From Winogradskyella psychrotolerans (GTDB taxonomy: Bacteria; Bacteroidota; Bacteroidia; Flavobacteriales; Flavobacteriaceae), in contig NZ_JAHKPN010000011.1 of assembly GCF_018860545.1 (NCBI RefSeq), forward strand, positions 620,001 through 684,000: 64,000 bases of DNA, given 5' to 3'. The notes under the pieces were generated by a model. The model ran no database searches, had not been told where the DNA came from, and saw only the letters and a program-made list of their open reading frames with translations. Made by a program: the position numbers and the translations under genes. Positions 16,228 to 24,401 of this stretch are shown in pieces. Position 1 is the stretch's first letter, and each line of letters starts with the position of its first letter.

Positions 16228-18270
16228 ATGACTTTGAAATCACTTATTAATGTAGCCTTATTTTTTATCGTATGTAGTGCGTCAGCACAAAACATGCAAG
16301 AGGGTTTTACCTATTTAGAAACCGGAAAATACAAGCAGGCCGAAACATTTTTTAATACCATATTAAAGGACTATCCTAATAATAAGACGGCACGTTTGTG
16401 TTATGGTCGTGCTATTGGACTGAATGGACAACCCGAAGCAGCCTATACCTTATTCACTGACTTACTTGCCGATTACCCAAATGATTTTGAAGTAAAACTA
16501 AATTATGGTGAGTCCTTATTATGGAACAGCAACTTTACCGATGCTAAAGTGTATTACCAAGGTTTAGTGAATGAAGACCCAAAGAGTTTTGCTGCATTAT
16601 TAGGTTTTGCTAACACCCTTTCTAACTTAAAGGAATATGAAGCGGCTTTAACCATGGTGATTAATGCTTTAGAAGTTTCACCAGGCAACCCAAATGCTTT
16701 AGTCTCTAAAAAGTATATCTATTTAGGCTATGCGTACCAAAACCAACAAGCTCAGAATTATGATAAGGCTGAACTACTTTTAACCAAAAACCTTGAATTA
16801 TTTGGCGATGATAAAGACACTTTATTAAATCTAGCGAATCTCTATTTAATATGGAATAAACTCGACAGTGCGAAAATCATGTACAACCGTTTAGCTGAAC
16901 AACCAGAGCATAAAATTATTGCTTTAAACGGCTTAGCTTTAGTAGAACACTTAAATGGTAAAGAAAAGAAAGCTTTAGAATTAAGTACTGAAGCCTATAA
17001 GAGTTTAACCACAACTACAGACAGCAATATTACCCAACAAACCACAGAACGTTATGCACAAGCTTTAATCTGGAATAAAAAATTCAAAGCGGCCACCACT
17101 TTAATAGACACTTTAAATACAGAGCACTCCAATGAAAATTGGGCATTGGCCTTACGTGCCACTTTAAACATTTATAAAAGTAATTTTAAAGAAAGTTTAA
17201 AGGATTACAATACGATCTTGGCGAACGACAGCACGTCGTTTGATGGTAACTTAGGAAAAGCCAACGTGCTAAAAGCCTTAGGATATTATGATGATGCCTA
17301 TACCTCAGCAGAAAACACCTTAAAGTTTTACGACAACCAGAAAGATGCGGTTAATTTTATCAGTAAATTGGATCATAGCTTTGCTCCCGTTCTAGAATCT
17401 AGCGCATCACATACTTATGATAATGGTGATAACAAAGCCTTCGCTTTTTCTAACGCTGTAGAATTTCCTTTATCTACCAAGTTTAAGCTTTTAGGTAATT
17501 ACAATTACAGAACTACGAGCAATACCGTAACGGATGTCAGCGCCAATTCTAACAATTTATCCTTAGGGTTAGGTTACCAACTTTTACCAAGTATTACATT
17601 TAAGGGTACCGCAGGCATTACCGCTGCAAAAGCAGAAAGCACCGATTACACACAACTGTTGACTGACATTTCTTTTAATATCAAGTCTTTTAAACGTCAG
17701 ACCTTAGATATTGGTTACAAACGTCAGGTTGAAAGTTTTAATGCCGAATTACTAGACCAAGAATTGGTACAAAACAATTTTTACGCTAACTATAACTTAA
17801 GTACTAATTTTAACTTAGGTTGGTTTACACAACTCATGTACACGTCACAAAATGATGGGAATAAAAGAAACCTATTATTTACCTCATTGTATTATAACTT
17901 ACTACCAAAACCAGCATTAAAAGTAGGTGTGAATTACCAACACATTACGTTTAAAGAACAAGTACCAACCATCTATTTTAGTCCTGAAAAATTTAATGTG
18001 TATGAGGTGTTTATGAACGTGATTAAGAATGAAGACAGCTCAAAACCTAAATCATGGTTTTACAATTTAACGGCGGCGTATGGTTACCAATTTATTGAAG
18101 ACGATGAAAAACAAAGCACGTATCGTTTTCAAGGAGCATTTGGGTATAAATTCTCGGAACGTAGTTTATTAAATGTGTATGGCACCCATAGTAATATTGC
18201 CTCTGCAACGGCTGCTGGTTTCACATTCACTGAAGTAGGACTACGTTTTAAATGGCAGTTTATGAAGTAA
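16228..18270 (+). CDS. TPR protein with C-terminal outer-membrane beta-barrel (YaiO/PgaA-like exporter)
   Basis: I start at the ATG at 16228, which gives a signal peptide ending at the SASAQ site (about residue 20). The upstream ATG at 16174 adds a charged 18-residue leader that masks it. TPR repeats (for example YLETGKYKQAETFF, LKDYPNNKTARLCYGRA) fill residues about 22-370. The last 300 residues have alternating strands, many Asn/Tyr/Phe residues, and a YaiO-like outer-membrane barrel ending in LRFKWQFMK. This arrangement resembles BcsC, PgaA and PelB, which guide an exopolysaccharide through the periplasm and outer membrane. It is probably the export pore of this locus. Confidence 0.8.
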   Translation: MTLKSLINVALFFIVCSASAQNMQEGFTYLETGKYKQAETFFNTILKDYPNNKTARLCYGRAIGLNGQPEAAYTLFTDLLADYPNDFEVKLNYGESLLWNSNFTDAKVYYQGLVNEDPKSFAALLGFANTLSNLKEYEAALTMVINALEVSPGNPNALVSKKYIYLGYAYQNQQAQNYDKAELLLTKNLELFGDDKDTLLNLANLYLIWNKLDSAKIMYNRLAEQPEHKIIALNGLALVEHLNGKEKKALELSTEAYKSLTTTTDSNITQQTTERYAQALIWNKKFKAATTLIDTLNTEHSNENWALALRATLNIYKSNFKESLKDYNTILANDSTSFDGNLGKANVLKALGYYDDAYTSAENTLKFYDNQKDAVNFISKLDHSFAPVLESSASHTYDNGDNKAFAFSNAVEFPLSTKFKLLGNYNYRTTSNTVTDVSANSNNLSLGLGYQLLPSITFKGTAGITAAKAESTDYTQLLTDISFNIKSFKRQTLDIGYKRQVESFNAELLDQELVQNNFYANYNLSTNFNLGWFTQLMYTSQNDGNKRNLLFTSLYYNLLPKPALKVGVNYQHITFKEQVPTIYFSPEKFNVYEVFMNVIKNEDSSKPKSWFYNLTAAYGYQFIEDDEKQSTYRFQGAFGYKFSERSLLNVYGTHSNIASATAAGFTFTEVGLRFKWQFMK

Positions 18271-18290
18271 GTTGGTTTTGGGAAATGGTT

Positions 18291-18412
18291 TTGTGTATGA
18301 TTAGTTGCGTGTTTAAGCACTAAAGTTAGCAAATAAATCACAGATAGAAAGACCGCGAGGACTTTCGTAAGTAGGCTATAACTAGCAATAAATTAAATAC
18401 GGTGTTAGCAAA
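18291..18412. repeat. attC-like repeat, copy 1
   Basis: The sequence aligns with copy 2 over about 120 bp. Shared blocks on the + strand are TATGATTAGTTGCGTG, AGTTAGCAAA, CGTAAGTA/CGCAAGTA and CGGTGTTA. It has an internal hairpin (18347-18366, GAAAGACC/GGACTTTC, one mismatch). The right edge GTTAGCAAA (18404-18412) is the exact complement of TTTGCTAAC at 19277-19285, on the other side of the HEPN-like gene. The stop codon of that gene lies inside this core. The left edge lacks a matching core, so this copy appears to be the end of the array. Confidence 0.65.
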
Positions 18413-19271
18413 TGCCATTTATGAACTTGTCAATAATATCAAATGGAAATTTATTAATAGTTAATTGCATTCCCAAATCTGTTTTATTTTTTTCAGTAAG
18501 TATTACCAAAACTCGTTTGTCTTTCCTTTCTTTTCTATATGGTTGAGTGAAATTATTGAGCTCTTTTAAGCTACTCATAAATTTCTCTTGATATAGCAGA
18601 TGTATTTGTTTCGAAAAATTTTCGATTGCTTGAAAATTAGTGTTAATAATAGGATTGATATTAAACTTATCTTCCATATTCTCTAAATCACTTTTGACCT
18701 TTTGTTTCCATTTTTTATACTCTTTTAATAAATAATCTTTTTCAAACTGAAAGTTAACTTCAATCCATTTATTTTGATTGCTAAACTCCAAATCAGTTAC
18801 TGCAATTCCACAATGTTGGCAAAAATTCCGAAGTTCATATATAAAGCGATATGAGAATAAATTATCATACGCTTTATTTGTCATTAATTTAAAATCTCTA
18901 AATTCTTGGGATTTAGCTCCAAACTGATTATTGATTTTTTTTTCACAATGTTCAATGAACATTTTATATGAACCTAAATAATTAATTAATAATCTATTAA
19001 TTTCAATTTTTAGAAATGTGTATTTTTCATTTCCAATATTCATAAAGTGTTTTGTGTCACTCAAAATTTCGTTAATCTCTTGAGTTTGAAAGTCAATTAA
19101 TTCTTGATAATTTAATTTATGCACAAGGAATAAGTCCATAAGATGTTGAGTTTCATCTATGATTTGATTACAATTTTGGTACATTAAAAATTCCTCTTCA
19201 TTTATCTCTTTTATAGGCGAGAAATTAGGTGGGATTTCAGATTCACCTAAATATGCTAATTGTCTTTTCAC
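18405..19271 (-). CDS. Hypothetical protein with HEPN-like RNxxxH motif, cassette-borne
   Basis: The 288-residue protein is mostly helical and strongly charged. I do not recognise a named family. A segment at about residues 143-155 (YELRNFCQHCG) fits the R-N-x3-H signature of HEPN-type RNases, which are common in toxin and defence systems; this is only a motif match. Translation starts at a GTG 10 bp after the upstream repeat core. The stop TAA falls within the TTTGCTAAC core of the downstream repeat. The whole gene thus fills a cassette between two attC-like repeats, and its codon and base usage appear more AT-rich than the flanking polysaccharide genes. Confidence 0.6.
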   Translation of the reverse strand: MKRQLAYLGESEIPPNFSPIKEINEEEFLMYQNCNQIIDETQHLMDLFLVHKLNYQELIDFQTQEINEILSDTKHFMNIGNEKYTFLKIEINRLLINYLGSYKMFIEHCEKKINNQFGAKSQEFRDFKLMTNKAYDNLFSYRFIYELRNFCQHCGIAVTDLEFSNQNKWIEVNFQFEKDYLLKEYKKWKQKVKSDLENMEDKFNINPIINTNFQAIENFSKQIHLLYQEKFMSSLKELNNFTQPYRKERKDKRVLVILTEKNKTDLGMQLTINKFPFDIIDKFINGIC

Positions 19272-19276
19272 TGGTT

Positions 19277-19415
19277 TTTGCTAACGTGTTTGTCTATGAT
19301 TAGTTGCGTGGTTAAGCAACTAAGTTAGCAAACTTTTACGAACCCGTGAAAATTCCGCAGGAATTTTCGCAAGTAGAGAAGAATACAGCAATTAATTATA
19401 CACGGTGTTACCTGC
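19277..19415. repeat. attC-like repeat, copy 2 (between two cassettes)
   Basis: On the minus strand it starts with GCAGGTAAC and ends with GTTAGCAAA. The outer arms fold: ATGATTAGTTGC pairs with GCAATTAATTAT using G-T pairs. A perfect inner hairpin lies at 19348-19368 (GAAAATTCC, GCA loop, GGAATTTTC). The left core complements 18404-18412 and the right core GTTACCTGC (19407-19415) complements GCAGGTAAC at 20192-20200, as in integron cassettes where R'' pairs with R'. The CPBP stop codon is within the core. Confidence 0.7.
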
Positions 19416-20157
19416 TGGTTTTTAATTCCGTTTGTTTATTATTTGTCTGTTTTTTTATAATCAAAATCATTGTCAAAATCAGTCCAAAACCTAATATTAT
19501 TATAAGGGATATTTTTTGATAAGAATTAAAATCAGCAAGATTTTCAGTTAGCTTTGGTGACACAAAAAAGCTTGTCAGATTAAAAGCTAAATGTGTTAAA
19601 ATACTCAACCAAATATTTCTTGTCTTTAAATAAATATAACCCAAAACTATTCCGCCAATAAAAGGTCCAAACAAACCATTTTCTGAAAAAATGTGAGCAA
19701 CACTAAAAATTAAAGCAGAAACCCAGATTGCTTTAGAAAATCCTTTTTTGTTAAATAATTTCTGTGATATAATTCTACGAAAGTATATCTCCTCGAAAAA
19801 AACCCAAAGAGTTAGTAAAATCAAATATCTTGGTAATTCAGACTGCGTTGGTCTAATTTGGTCAGACCATTGCCATTCCATTAAATTATAAACTAATAAT
19901 GGAATAAAATAAGTTGCTAAAAAGAGTCCAATAATTCCGATAATAATTGGGAAAAGGTATATAATTCGGAAAGTTGAGTTTTCTTTTTTCGGAAGCAAGC
20001 TTGGATTAAATTTAATAAGGAAAAATCCAGCTAAAACAATTGACAAAATATTAATAATTCTACTTGTCCAAAAGTTGTTAAGTCCAGAAGAAAAATAATA
20101 ACCTATTAGTAAAATGAGTAAACTCAAAAATAAATTCAGATAAAGTCTTTTACTCAT
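19408..20157 (-). CDS. CPBP family intramembrane metalloprotease (CAAX-like), cassette-borne
   Basis: The 249-residue protein has about seven membrane helices and the three conserved CPBP (Abi/CAAX) motifs: E122-E123 with R127 in FEEIYFRR, H155 in FSVAHIF, and H189 with N193 in LTHLAFN. These residues form the metal-dependent intramembrane protease site of the Rce1-like family. In bacteria such proteins are linked to bacteriocin immunity, signalling or phage resistance. The exact substrate cannot be told. The gene fills a cassette: its stop codon is part of the repeat core at 19407-19415 and the matching core lies 35 bp upstream of its start (20192-20200). Confidence 0.85.
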   Translation of the reverse strand: MSKRLYLNLFLSLLILLIGYYFSSGLNNFWTSRIINILSIVLAGFFLIKFNPSLLPKKENSTFRIIYLFPIIIGIIGLFLATYFIPLLVYNLMEWQWSDQIRPTQSELPRYLILLTLWVFFEEIYFRRIISQKLFNKKGFSKAIWVSALIFSVAHIFSENGLFGPFIGGIVLGYIYLKTRNIWLSILTHLAFNLTSFFVSPKLTENLADFNSYQKISLIIILGFGLILTMILIIKKQTNNKQTELKTSR

Positions 20158-20191
20158 ATTTGATTTGGATTCGGTTCGGTTTTTTCAACTT

Positions 20192-20200
20192 GCAGGTAAC
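20192..20200. repeat. Upstream core arm of the CPBP cassette (GCAGGTAAC)
   Basis: It is the exact complement of GTTACCTGC at 19407-19415. No full repeat copy follows on the far side, so this looks like the array boundary or an attachment-site-like edge. Confidence 0.5.
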
Positions 20201-20346
20201 AATTAAATATAATCAATTGTCTATATCCTTCTTATGTATGCGGTTTTTTTTTTTAATTGTTTCAAATTCATTTTAAATTCCAATACTAATTTGAATGAAA
20301 CTTGATTCCTAAATATACCAATAAAAACCAAACCACCACAAAAAAC

Positions 20347-20375
20347 AAAAGGCAAAAGCTTTCGCTTTTGCCTAA
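20347..20375. terminator. Strong terminator after the T9SS protein gene
   Basis: AGGCAAAAGC and GCTTTTGCCT form a perfect 10-bp stem with a TTTC loop, followed in the minus direction by a T-rich tail. It ends the 20399-22999 transcript. Confidence 0.8.
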
Positions 20376-20398
20376 TGCCGAACTATTAAATCTAAGGG

Positions 20399-22999
20399 TT
20401 ATTTAATAATTAATTTAAACGTATCATAGTTAAACTGACTACTTATAATTCTACAGAAATATAAGCCTGAAGTTAGCTGATTTCGTGTCACTTCTATACT
20501 GTTTTTTCCTGTGACTGGGCTATAAGATTGCTTATAAACTTGCTTTCCTAACTGATCGTACATTACAAACTGTACAGTTTCACTTTGATTTGCAGTAAAC
20601 TGTATTGTTGTCTGCGTGGTCATTGGATTAGGATACGCCGTCAGTGTAGCAACATCTTGTTGGTAATCGCTCACCGATAACGCACTAGTTTGTGAGAAAC
20701 GGATATTTCTTAAATCTAATACTTTAGATGCTGTGGTACCATCCTCTGATACCATGGTAAAGACTAAGGTAACCACATCGTCTAAGTTGGCTGCATTCGT
20801 AGTGTTGTTTTGTAAGTCTTCAATATTGATGGTAAACTCTTGCTGGGCGTTGGTCAAAGCCACCGTTGTTTTATACTGCGCTTCCCAATCAGTAATGCTT
20901 TCTTTTACAAAGGTAATTTCAAGATTTCCTGTACCACTTGCACTAAATTTAAAACTATTATAATCGGTAACGTCTACAGCCTTAAAGCGTGGTGTTAATG
21001 CTCTATAGACCCCAACATAAGTACTGGTTGTTGCATTTAATTCTACATTACGTTCTATTGGGTAATCTGTACTTTCAAAATCAAAGTCATTGCTCGTCAC
21101 ATTATATAAGCTAACCTCAGTTCCGTCTTGAGAATCATCAACTCCCCAGGGCCCATCAGACATAAATAAATCATCTGGTGTTGCCATACCATCTCCAATT
21201 CTGAACCCGATATCAAAAAGGCTTCCAGTATCAACTCTGATGTTGGTAATATAGTTACCGTTTAAATCGATAGTTGCGTTAAGATTATCAAAATCTTCTG
21301 TTTCCGTGTTGCGGTAACCTGCGTCTAAAGTCACGCTCTCTGTTGCATTAGTATTAATGATCTGTAAATCTAAACCTCCATTAGTATAACTTCCTTTTCT
21401 CACAAACACGGTTGGTGGTGTTGAGTTGTTGTAACTTTCAATAGGTTTTTGAATGTCTAATAAGTTTAACACTTCTTGTCCTAGCGTATACAAATCATCG
21501 ATGGTGTTAGACCAAATCTGGAAATTATAGAAGGTCACATCAGCTTCGTATTGGTCTAAATTCCAGTGGCTCTCTACAGCAAAATTAGCATCGTTATTCA
21601 CCACTTTGGCAGATAGGCTTAATACAAATTCATAGGTGCCATCTGCATTTTTAATTATAGATTTAATAAATTGTTGTTCGTTGATATCTATGGTAGATAC
21701 TGAAATTAATTCGGCTCCTAACAAACGGTCGCAAATGTATTTGGTATGTTCGTAAACACCGTTTTCTGTTTTTAAAGCTAAAACCGAAGCCACAGCACTA
21801 TTGTTTTTTAAGTAATCTACTGCGTAAATTTCAGTCGCATTCGTAATACCTATTAAATCTGATGGTGATGCTTCAACAGCTTCATCTTCATTAATACTTG
21901 TCAATGGCACAAAATCTTGTAATGTAAAACTAGAATTAGCATTTTTGCTAGCATACGTAAGACTTCGTTTTACTTTAGGTGCTTTTGCCGCATTAAATTT
22001 ATAACCTGTTTTTGCTCTTTTAAAGTTACGTGCATTAATTTGCTCAGACAATCTGCTGTTACTTTCTAAGCCACCAGAATTTGAACTCGATGTTGGTGCT
22101 TCAATCACATCACACATTCCAAAACCAGAACATGAAGGATCTTCACAATCTATAAGTCCATCGCCATCATCATCAATCCCGTTATCACAAATTTCTTGTA
22201 ATACTGGTGCTGTTGGGCAACGTGCTCCATCATTACTAGAACTAGACGGTCCGAAAGCAAATAAATTAGCATCAATAACATTTAGTCCTGTTAAATCTTG
22301 AACGGCTTGTATTGCATATATAGTTCCTGTTTCGTTAGCCGAAACATAAAAACGACCTTCATTATCAAAGTAAACCGCTCCGTAGGTATACGATAATCCC
22401 GATAAGATTGGTACGACACCTAAAGCGGTAACCGCACTTGTTTCTGGATTAATACGGTATAGAATATTACTTGTTTTTTCTACGGCATATAATTGACCAT
22501 CTACAGCATTAAATGCCCAATCGTGAATAGTAATATTCTGAGATAAGGTCGCAGTGGATTGGTATTGCGTATAGTTTTCTGATTCTGGGTTTAAATCTAT
22601 TTTAAAATACGATGCACCACCACCTTTTAAATAATAAATACCATCAGCACTAATATCACCAATATACTTGCTACCATCAGATAATTCATCTATATAATAC
22701 GATGTGGTTGAAAAGTTTTTACCAATTTTAACAATTGTTTTTGACGGAGACTTTAAATACCCCCAAATAAAACCATCGGCAGGGTTATAGGCTGTACCAT
22801 TAATATTACCTGGCATAATATCTTCTGCTACCAAATACGAGTTCCCAGATGCTAAGTCAATTGCGTAGACATCATTATACTGAAATAAATAAGCATTATA
22901 ATCGCAATCAAAAGGAATATCTTGTGCTTGACTATTCAAACTAAATACCGCTAAAACGATAAGTAGTAATTGATTTTTTAAAGTGTAAAAAGTTTTCAT
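20399..22999 (-). CDS. Type IX secretion cargo protein with C-terminal sorting domain
   Basis: The 866-residue protein has a signal peptide (cleavage after SQAQ, about residue 26). An N-terminal DUF6923-like propeller-type region (about 35-260) has repeated Y/F-x-D and G-x-Y-Y segments. A calcium-loop-like segment with GIDDDGDGLIDCEDPSC (about 275-292) is followed by a long beta-rich middle region. The last 75 residues form a type A T9SS sorting domain: LTAYPNPMTTQTTIQF, then YDQLGKQVY, then LTSGLYFCRI and a final KLIIK. It is therefore exported by the Por/Gld system and attached to the surface or released. No enzymatic motif was seen. Promoter TAATTTTG lies at 23026-23033 and a strong terminator follows. 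Confidence 0.85.
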   Translation of the reverse strand: MKTFYTLKNQLLLIVLAVFSLNSQAQDIPFDCDYNAYLFQYNDVYAIDLASGNSYLVAEDIMPGNINGTAYNPADGFIWGYLKSPSKTIVKIGKNFSTTSYYIDELSDGSKYIGDISADGIYYLKGGGASYFKIDLNPESENYTQYQSTATLSQNITIHDWAFNAVDGQLYAVEKTSNILYRINPETSAVTALGVVPILSGLSYTYGAVYFDNEGRFYVSANETGTIYAIQAVQDLTGLNVIDANLFAFGPSSSSNDGARCPTAPVLQEICDNGIDDDGDGLIDCEDPSCSGFGMCDVIEAPTSSSNSGGLESNSRLSEQINARNFKRAKTGYKFNAAKAPKVKRSLTYASKNANSSFTLQDFVPLTSINEDEAVEASPSDLIGITNATEIYAVDYLKNNSAVASVLALKTENGVYEHTKYICDRLLGAELISVSTIDINEQQFIKSIIKNADGTYEFVLSLSAKVVNNDANFAVESHWNLDQYEADVTFYNFQIWSNTIDDLYTLGQEVLNLLDIQKPIESYNNSTPPTVFVRKGSYTNGGLDLQIINTNATESVTLDAGYRNTETEDFDNLNATIDLNGNYITNIRVDTGSLFDIGFRIGDGMATPDDLFMSDGPWGVDDSQDGTEVSLYNVTSNDFDFESTDYPIERNVELNATTSTYVGVYRALTPRFKAVDVTDYNSFKFSASGTGNLEITFVKESITDWEAQYKTTVALTNAQQEFTINIEDLQNNTTNAANLDDVVTLVFTMVSEDGTTASKVLDLRNIRFSQTSALSVSDYQQDVATLTAYPNPMTTQTTIQFTANQSETVQFVMYDQLGKQVYKQSYSPVTGKNSIEVTRNQLTSGLYFCRIISSQFNYDTFKLIIK

Positions 23000-23025
23000 A
23001 TTCTGTTTCTTATTAGATTCTGAAG

Positions 23026-23033
23026 CAAAATTA
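23026..23033 (-). promoter_or_regulatory. -7 element of the T9SS cargo gene (TAATTTTG)
   Basis: Full TAnnTTTG match on the minus strand, 26 bp before the start codon. Confidence 0.5.
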
Positions 23034-23147
23034 AAGGATTAAGCTCCCTTAAATTTTATTTTTCGATTGTTACAAACGCTAGCACGTTGGTTTGCTATTT
23101 ACTATCGACGAGTGGTTTTTATGGTGTATTTCAAAAAAAAATGAGCA

Positions 23148-23183
23148 TAAAAAAAAAGAGCAAAGGATCGCTCTTTTGCTCTT
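23148..23183. terminator. Terminator of the signalling operon
   Basis: AAGAGCAAA (23156-23164) pairs with TTTGCTCTT (23175-23183). In the minus direction the stem is followed by a run of eight or more T. It ends the REC/H-NOX/kinase/LytTR operon about 175 bp after its last stop codon. Confidence 0.75.
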
Positions 23184-23356
23184 AAAACTAAACCATCAAT
23201 TAATCATCATATATTAACCACGTATCTGATGAACATGGGTCAAAATTATGGACTAATGTTTATATAATTTTATTATTTCGTTGACTGAAATCTTAAGGTC
23301 GTCGGATGACGTTTTTGTGACGACCAATGGTTATTTAAAATCTGCAACTATTAAGA

Positions 23357-24073
23357 TTACAGCAAGTTTAAACGTTTCATAAGTTCTGGTCGGTTAGAAC
23401 GACTCACAGGAATGACATCTTTTTTTATAAGCACACTATTGTCTTCGATATCAATGATTTTATCGACATTAATAATATATGAACGATGCACTTTTAAAAA
23501 GATACTATCTGGAAGTTTTTCAGCTATCTTTTTTAAGGTTGAATGCACCGTGTAATTTTTATCTTCAGTTTTCACATGAATATAATCGCCCTTTGCTTCT
23601 ACCAAATAAATACTTGGGATATCTATTTTTATTAAACGTCTATCGATATTCACATACAAATCATTACCAGAACTGCTTTCTACTTTTTCTGAAGACGACT
23701 CATCAGTAAGAGAAGATTTATTGGGTGTTGCTTCTGCTTTTTGAATGGCTTTTTGAAAACGTGCTGGTGTTATGGGTTTTACTAGATAGTCCACAATACA
23801 ATCGTACTCAAACGCCTGAATAGCAAAATTAGGATCTGAAGTGGTTAGAATTATTTTTGGTGGATTTTTTAAAGTCTCAATAAAATCGAAACCTGTAAAA
23901 TCGGGCATATGAATGTCTAAAAATATTAAATCAATTTCATTCTGATTTAAGTACTTTATAGCTTGCATCGCATTAGGAAATTCTTCTAAAACAGTTAAGC
24001 TATCTACGTTAGAGCACAGCTGCCCTATGATTGCTCTTGCTGTAGCCTCATCATCAATAATAATACAATTCAT
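23357..24073 (-). CDS. LytTR family response regulator
   Basis: The 238-residue protein has a receiver domain (residues 1-115) with D7/D8, phospho-acceptor D53 in FLDIHMPDF and K in VKPITP near residue 100. A Ser/Glu-rich linker (about 115-135) precedes a LytTR DNA-binding domain (about 137-238): KGDYIHVKT, HSTLKKIAEKLP and FLKVHRSYIIN. AlgR and AgrA belong to this family and bind direct repeats about 21 bp apart. It is the last gene of the seven-gene sensory operon, 10 bp after HPt, and is its likely output. AlgR-like boxes upstream of this operon and the polysaccharide genes are its candidate targets. Confidence 0.92.
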   Translation of the reverse strand: MNCIIIDDEATARAIIGQLCSNVDSLTVLEEFPNAMQAIKYLNQNEIDLIFLDIHMPDFTGFDFIETLKNPPKIILTTSDPNFAIQAFEYDCIVDYLVKPITPARFQKAIQKAEATPNKSSLTDESSSEKVESSSGNDLYVNIDRRLIKIDIPSIYLVEAKGDYIHVKTEDKNYTVHSTLKKIAEKLPDSIFLKVHRSYIINVDKIIDIEDNSVLIKKDVIPVSRSNRPELMKRLNLL

Positions 24074-24083
24074 GCGTTCCTAA

Positions 24084-24401
24084 TTATAACTGTTGTAAAT
24101 AATTAGTCATGGTCGTTAGAATAGATTCGAATTCGTCTTGAAGTGTTGTACGGCCTTCTAGTAAATTAGTTTCGAATGCTACTGCAGTCTCATAACTTTT
24201 CTCAAGGCCTAAAATACTAATTTTATGTTTAAGTTTATGAACGTTTCCTGCAGTAAGTTTGTAGTTTTTCGCGGCAAGATTTTTAAAGTATTCCTTCTTT
24301 TCTTCTGGAAACTCTGCATTTATAATAGCAATTAACTTTTGTTCAAAGGCTTTGTCTCCACCAGACATACTATGAATATACGATAAATTAGGCTGCTCCA
24401 T
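24084..24401 (-). CDS. Histidine phosphotransfer (HPt) domain protein
   Basis: The 105-residue protein is a single HPt four-helix domain. The phospho-accepting histidine is H55 in NVHKLKHKISILGL, matching the H-x-L-K-x4-x-x-G pattern. It should shuttle phosphate between receiver domains, for instance from the stand-alone REC at the top of the operon to the LytTR regulator, or to the receiver of the REC-GT2 fusion. Its start overlaps the end of the upstream kinase gene by 14 bp, showing translational coupling. HPt as a separate protein indicates a multistep relay, although neither kinase here carries its own receiver. Confidence 0.88.
   Translation of the reverse strand: MEQPNLSYIHSMSGGDKAFEQKLIAIINAEFPEEKKEYFKNLAAKNYKLTAGNVHKLKHKISILGLEKSYETAVAFETNLLEGRTTLQDEFESILTTMTNYLQQL

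Larger units (their letters stand above)
23000..23356. other. Intergenic stretch with promoter, terminator and a dyad element
   Basis: No gene was found. From left it holds the minus-strand promoter TAATTTTG (23026-23033) of the T9SS protein, the terminator of the signalling operon (23156-23183) and a dyad GGTCGTC/GACGACC around 23296-23325 that also resembles two GRATG half-sites 21 bp apart. Confidence 0.5.

Noticed and set aside
4816..18270. Pel, PNAG or cellulose operon
   Set aside because: No PelD/PelE, PgaC or BcsA-type proteins are present; only the exporter and flippase resemble parts of those systems.
18291..20200. Classical mobile integron with an IntI gene
   Set aside because: Core sequences fit only GTT/AAC and no integrase gene is in the window, so I call it attC-like only.
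23296..23330. Fifth LytTR-type double site downstream of the LytTR gene
   Set aside because: The half-sites fit poorly, the element is better explained as a GGTCGTC/GACGACC dyad, and a terminator separates it from the next gene.
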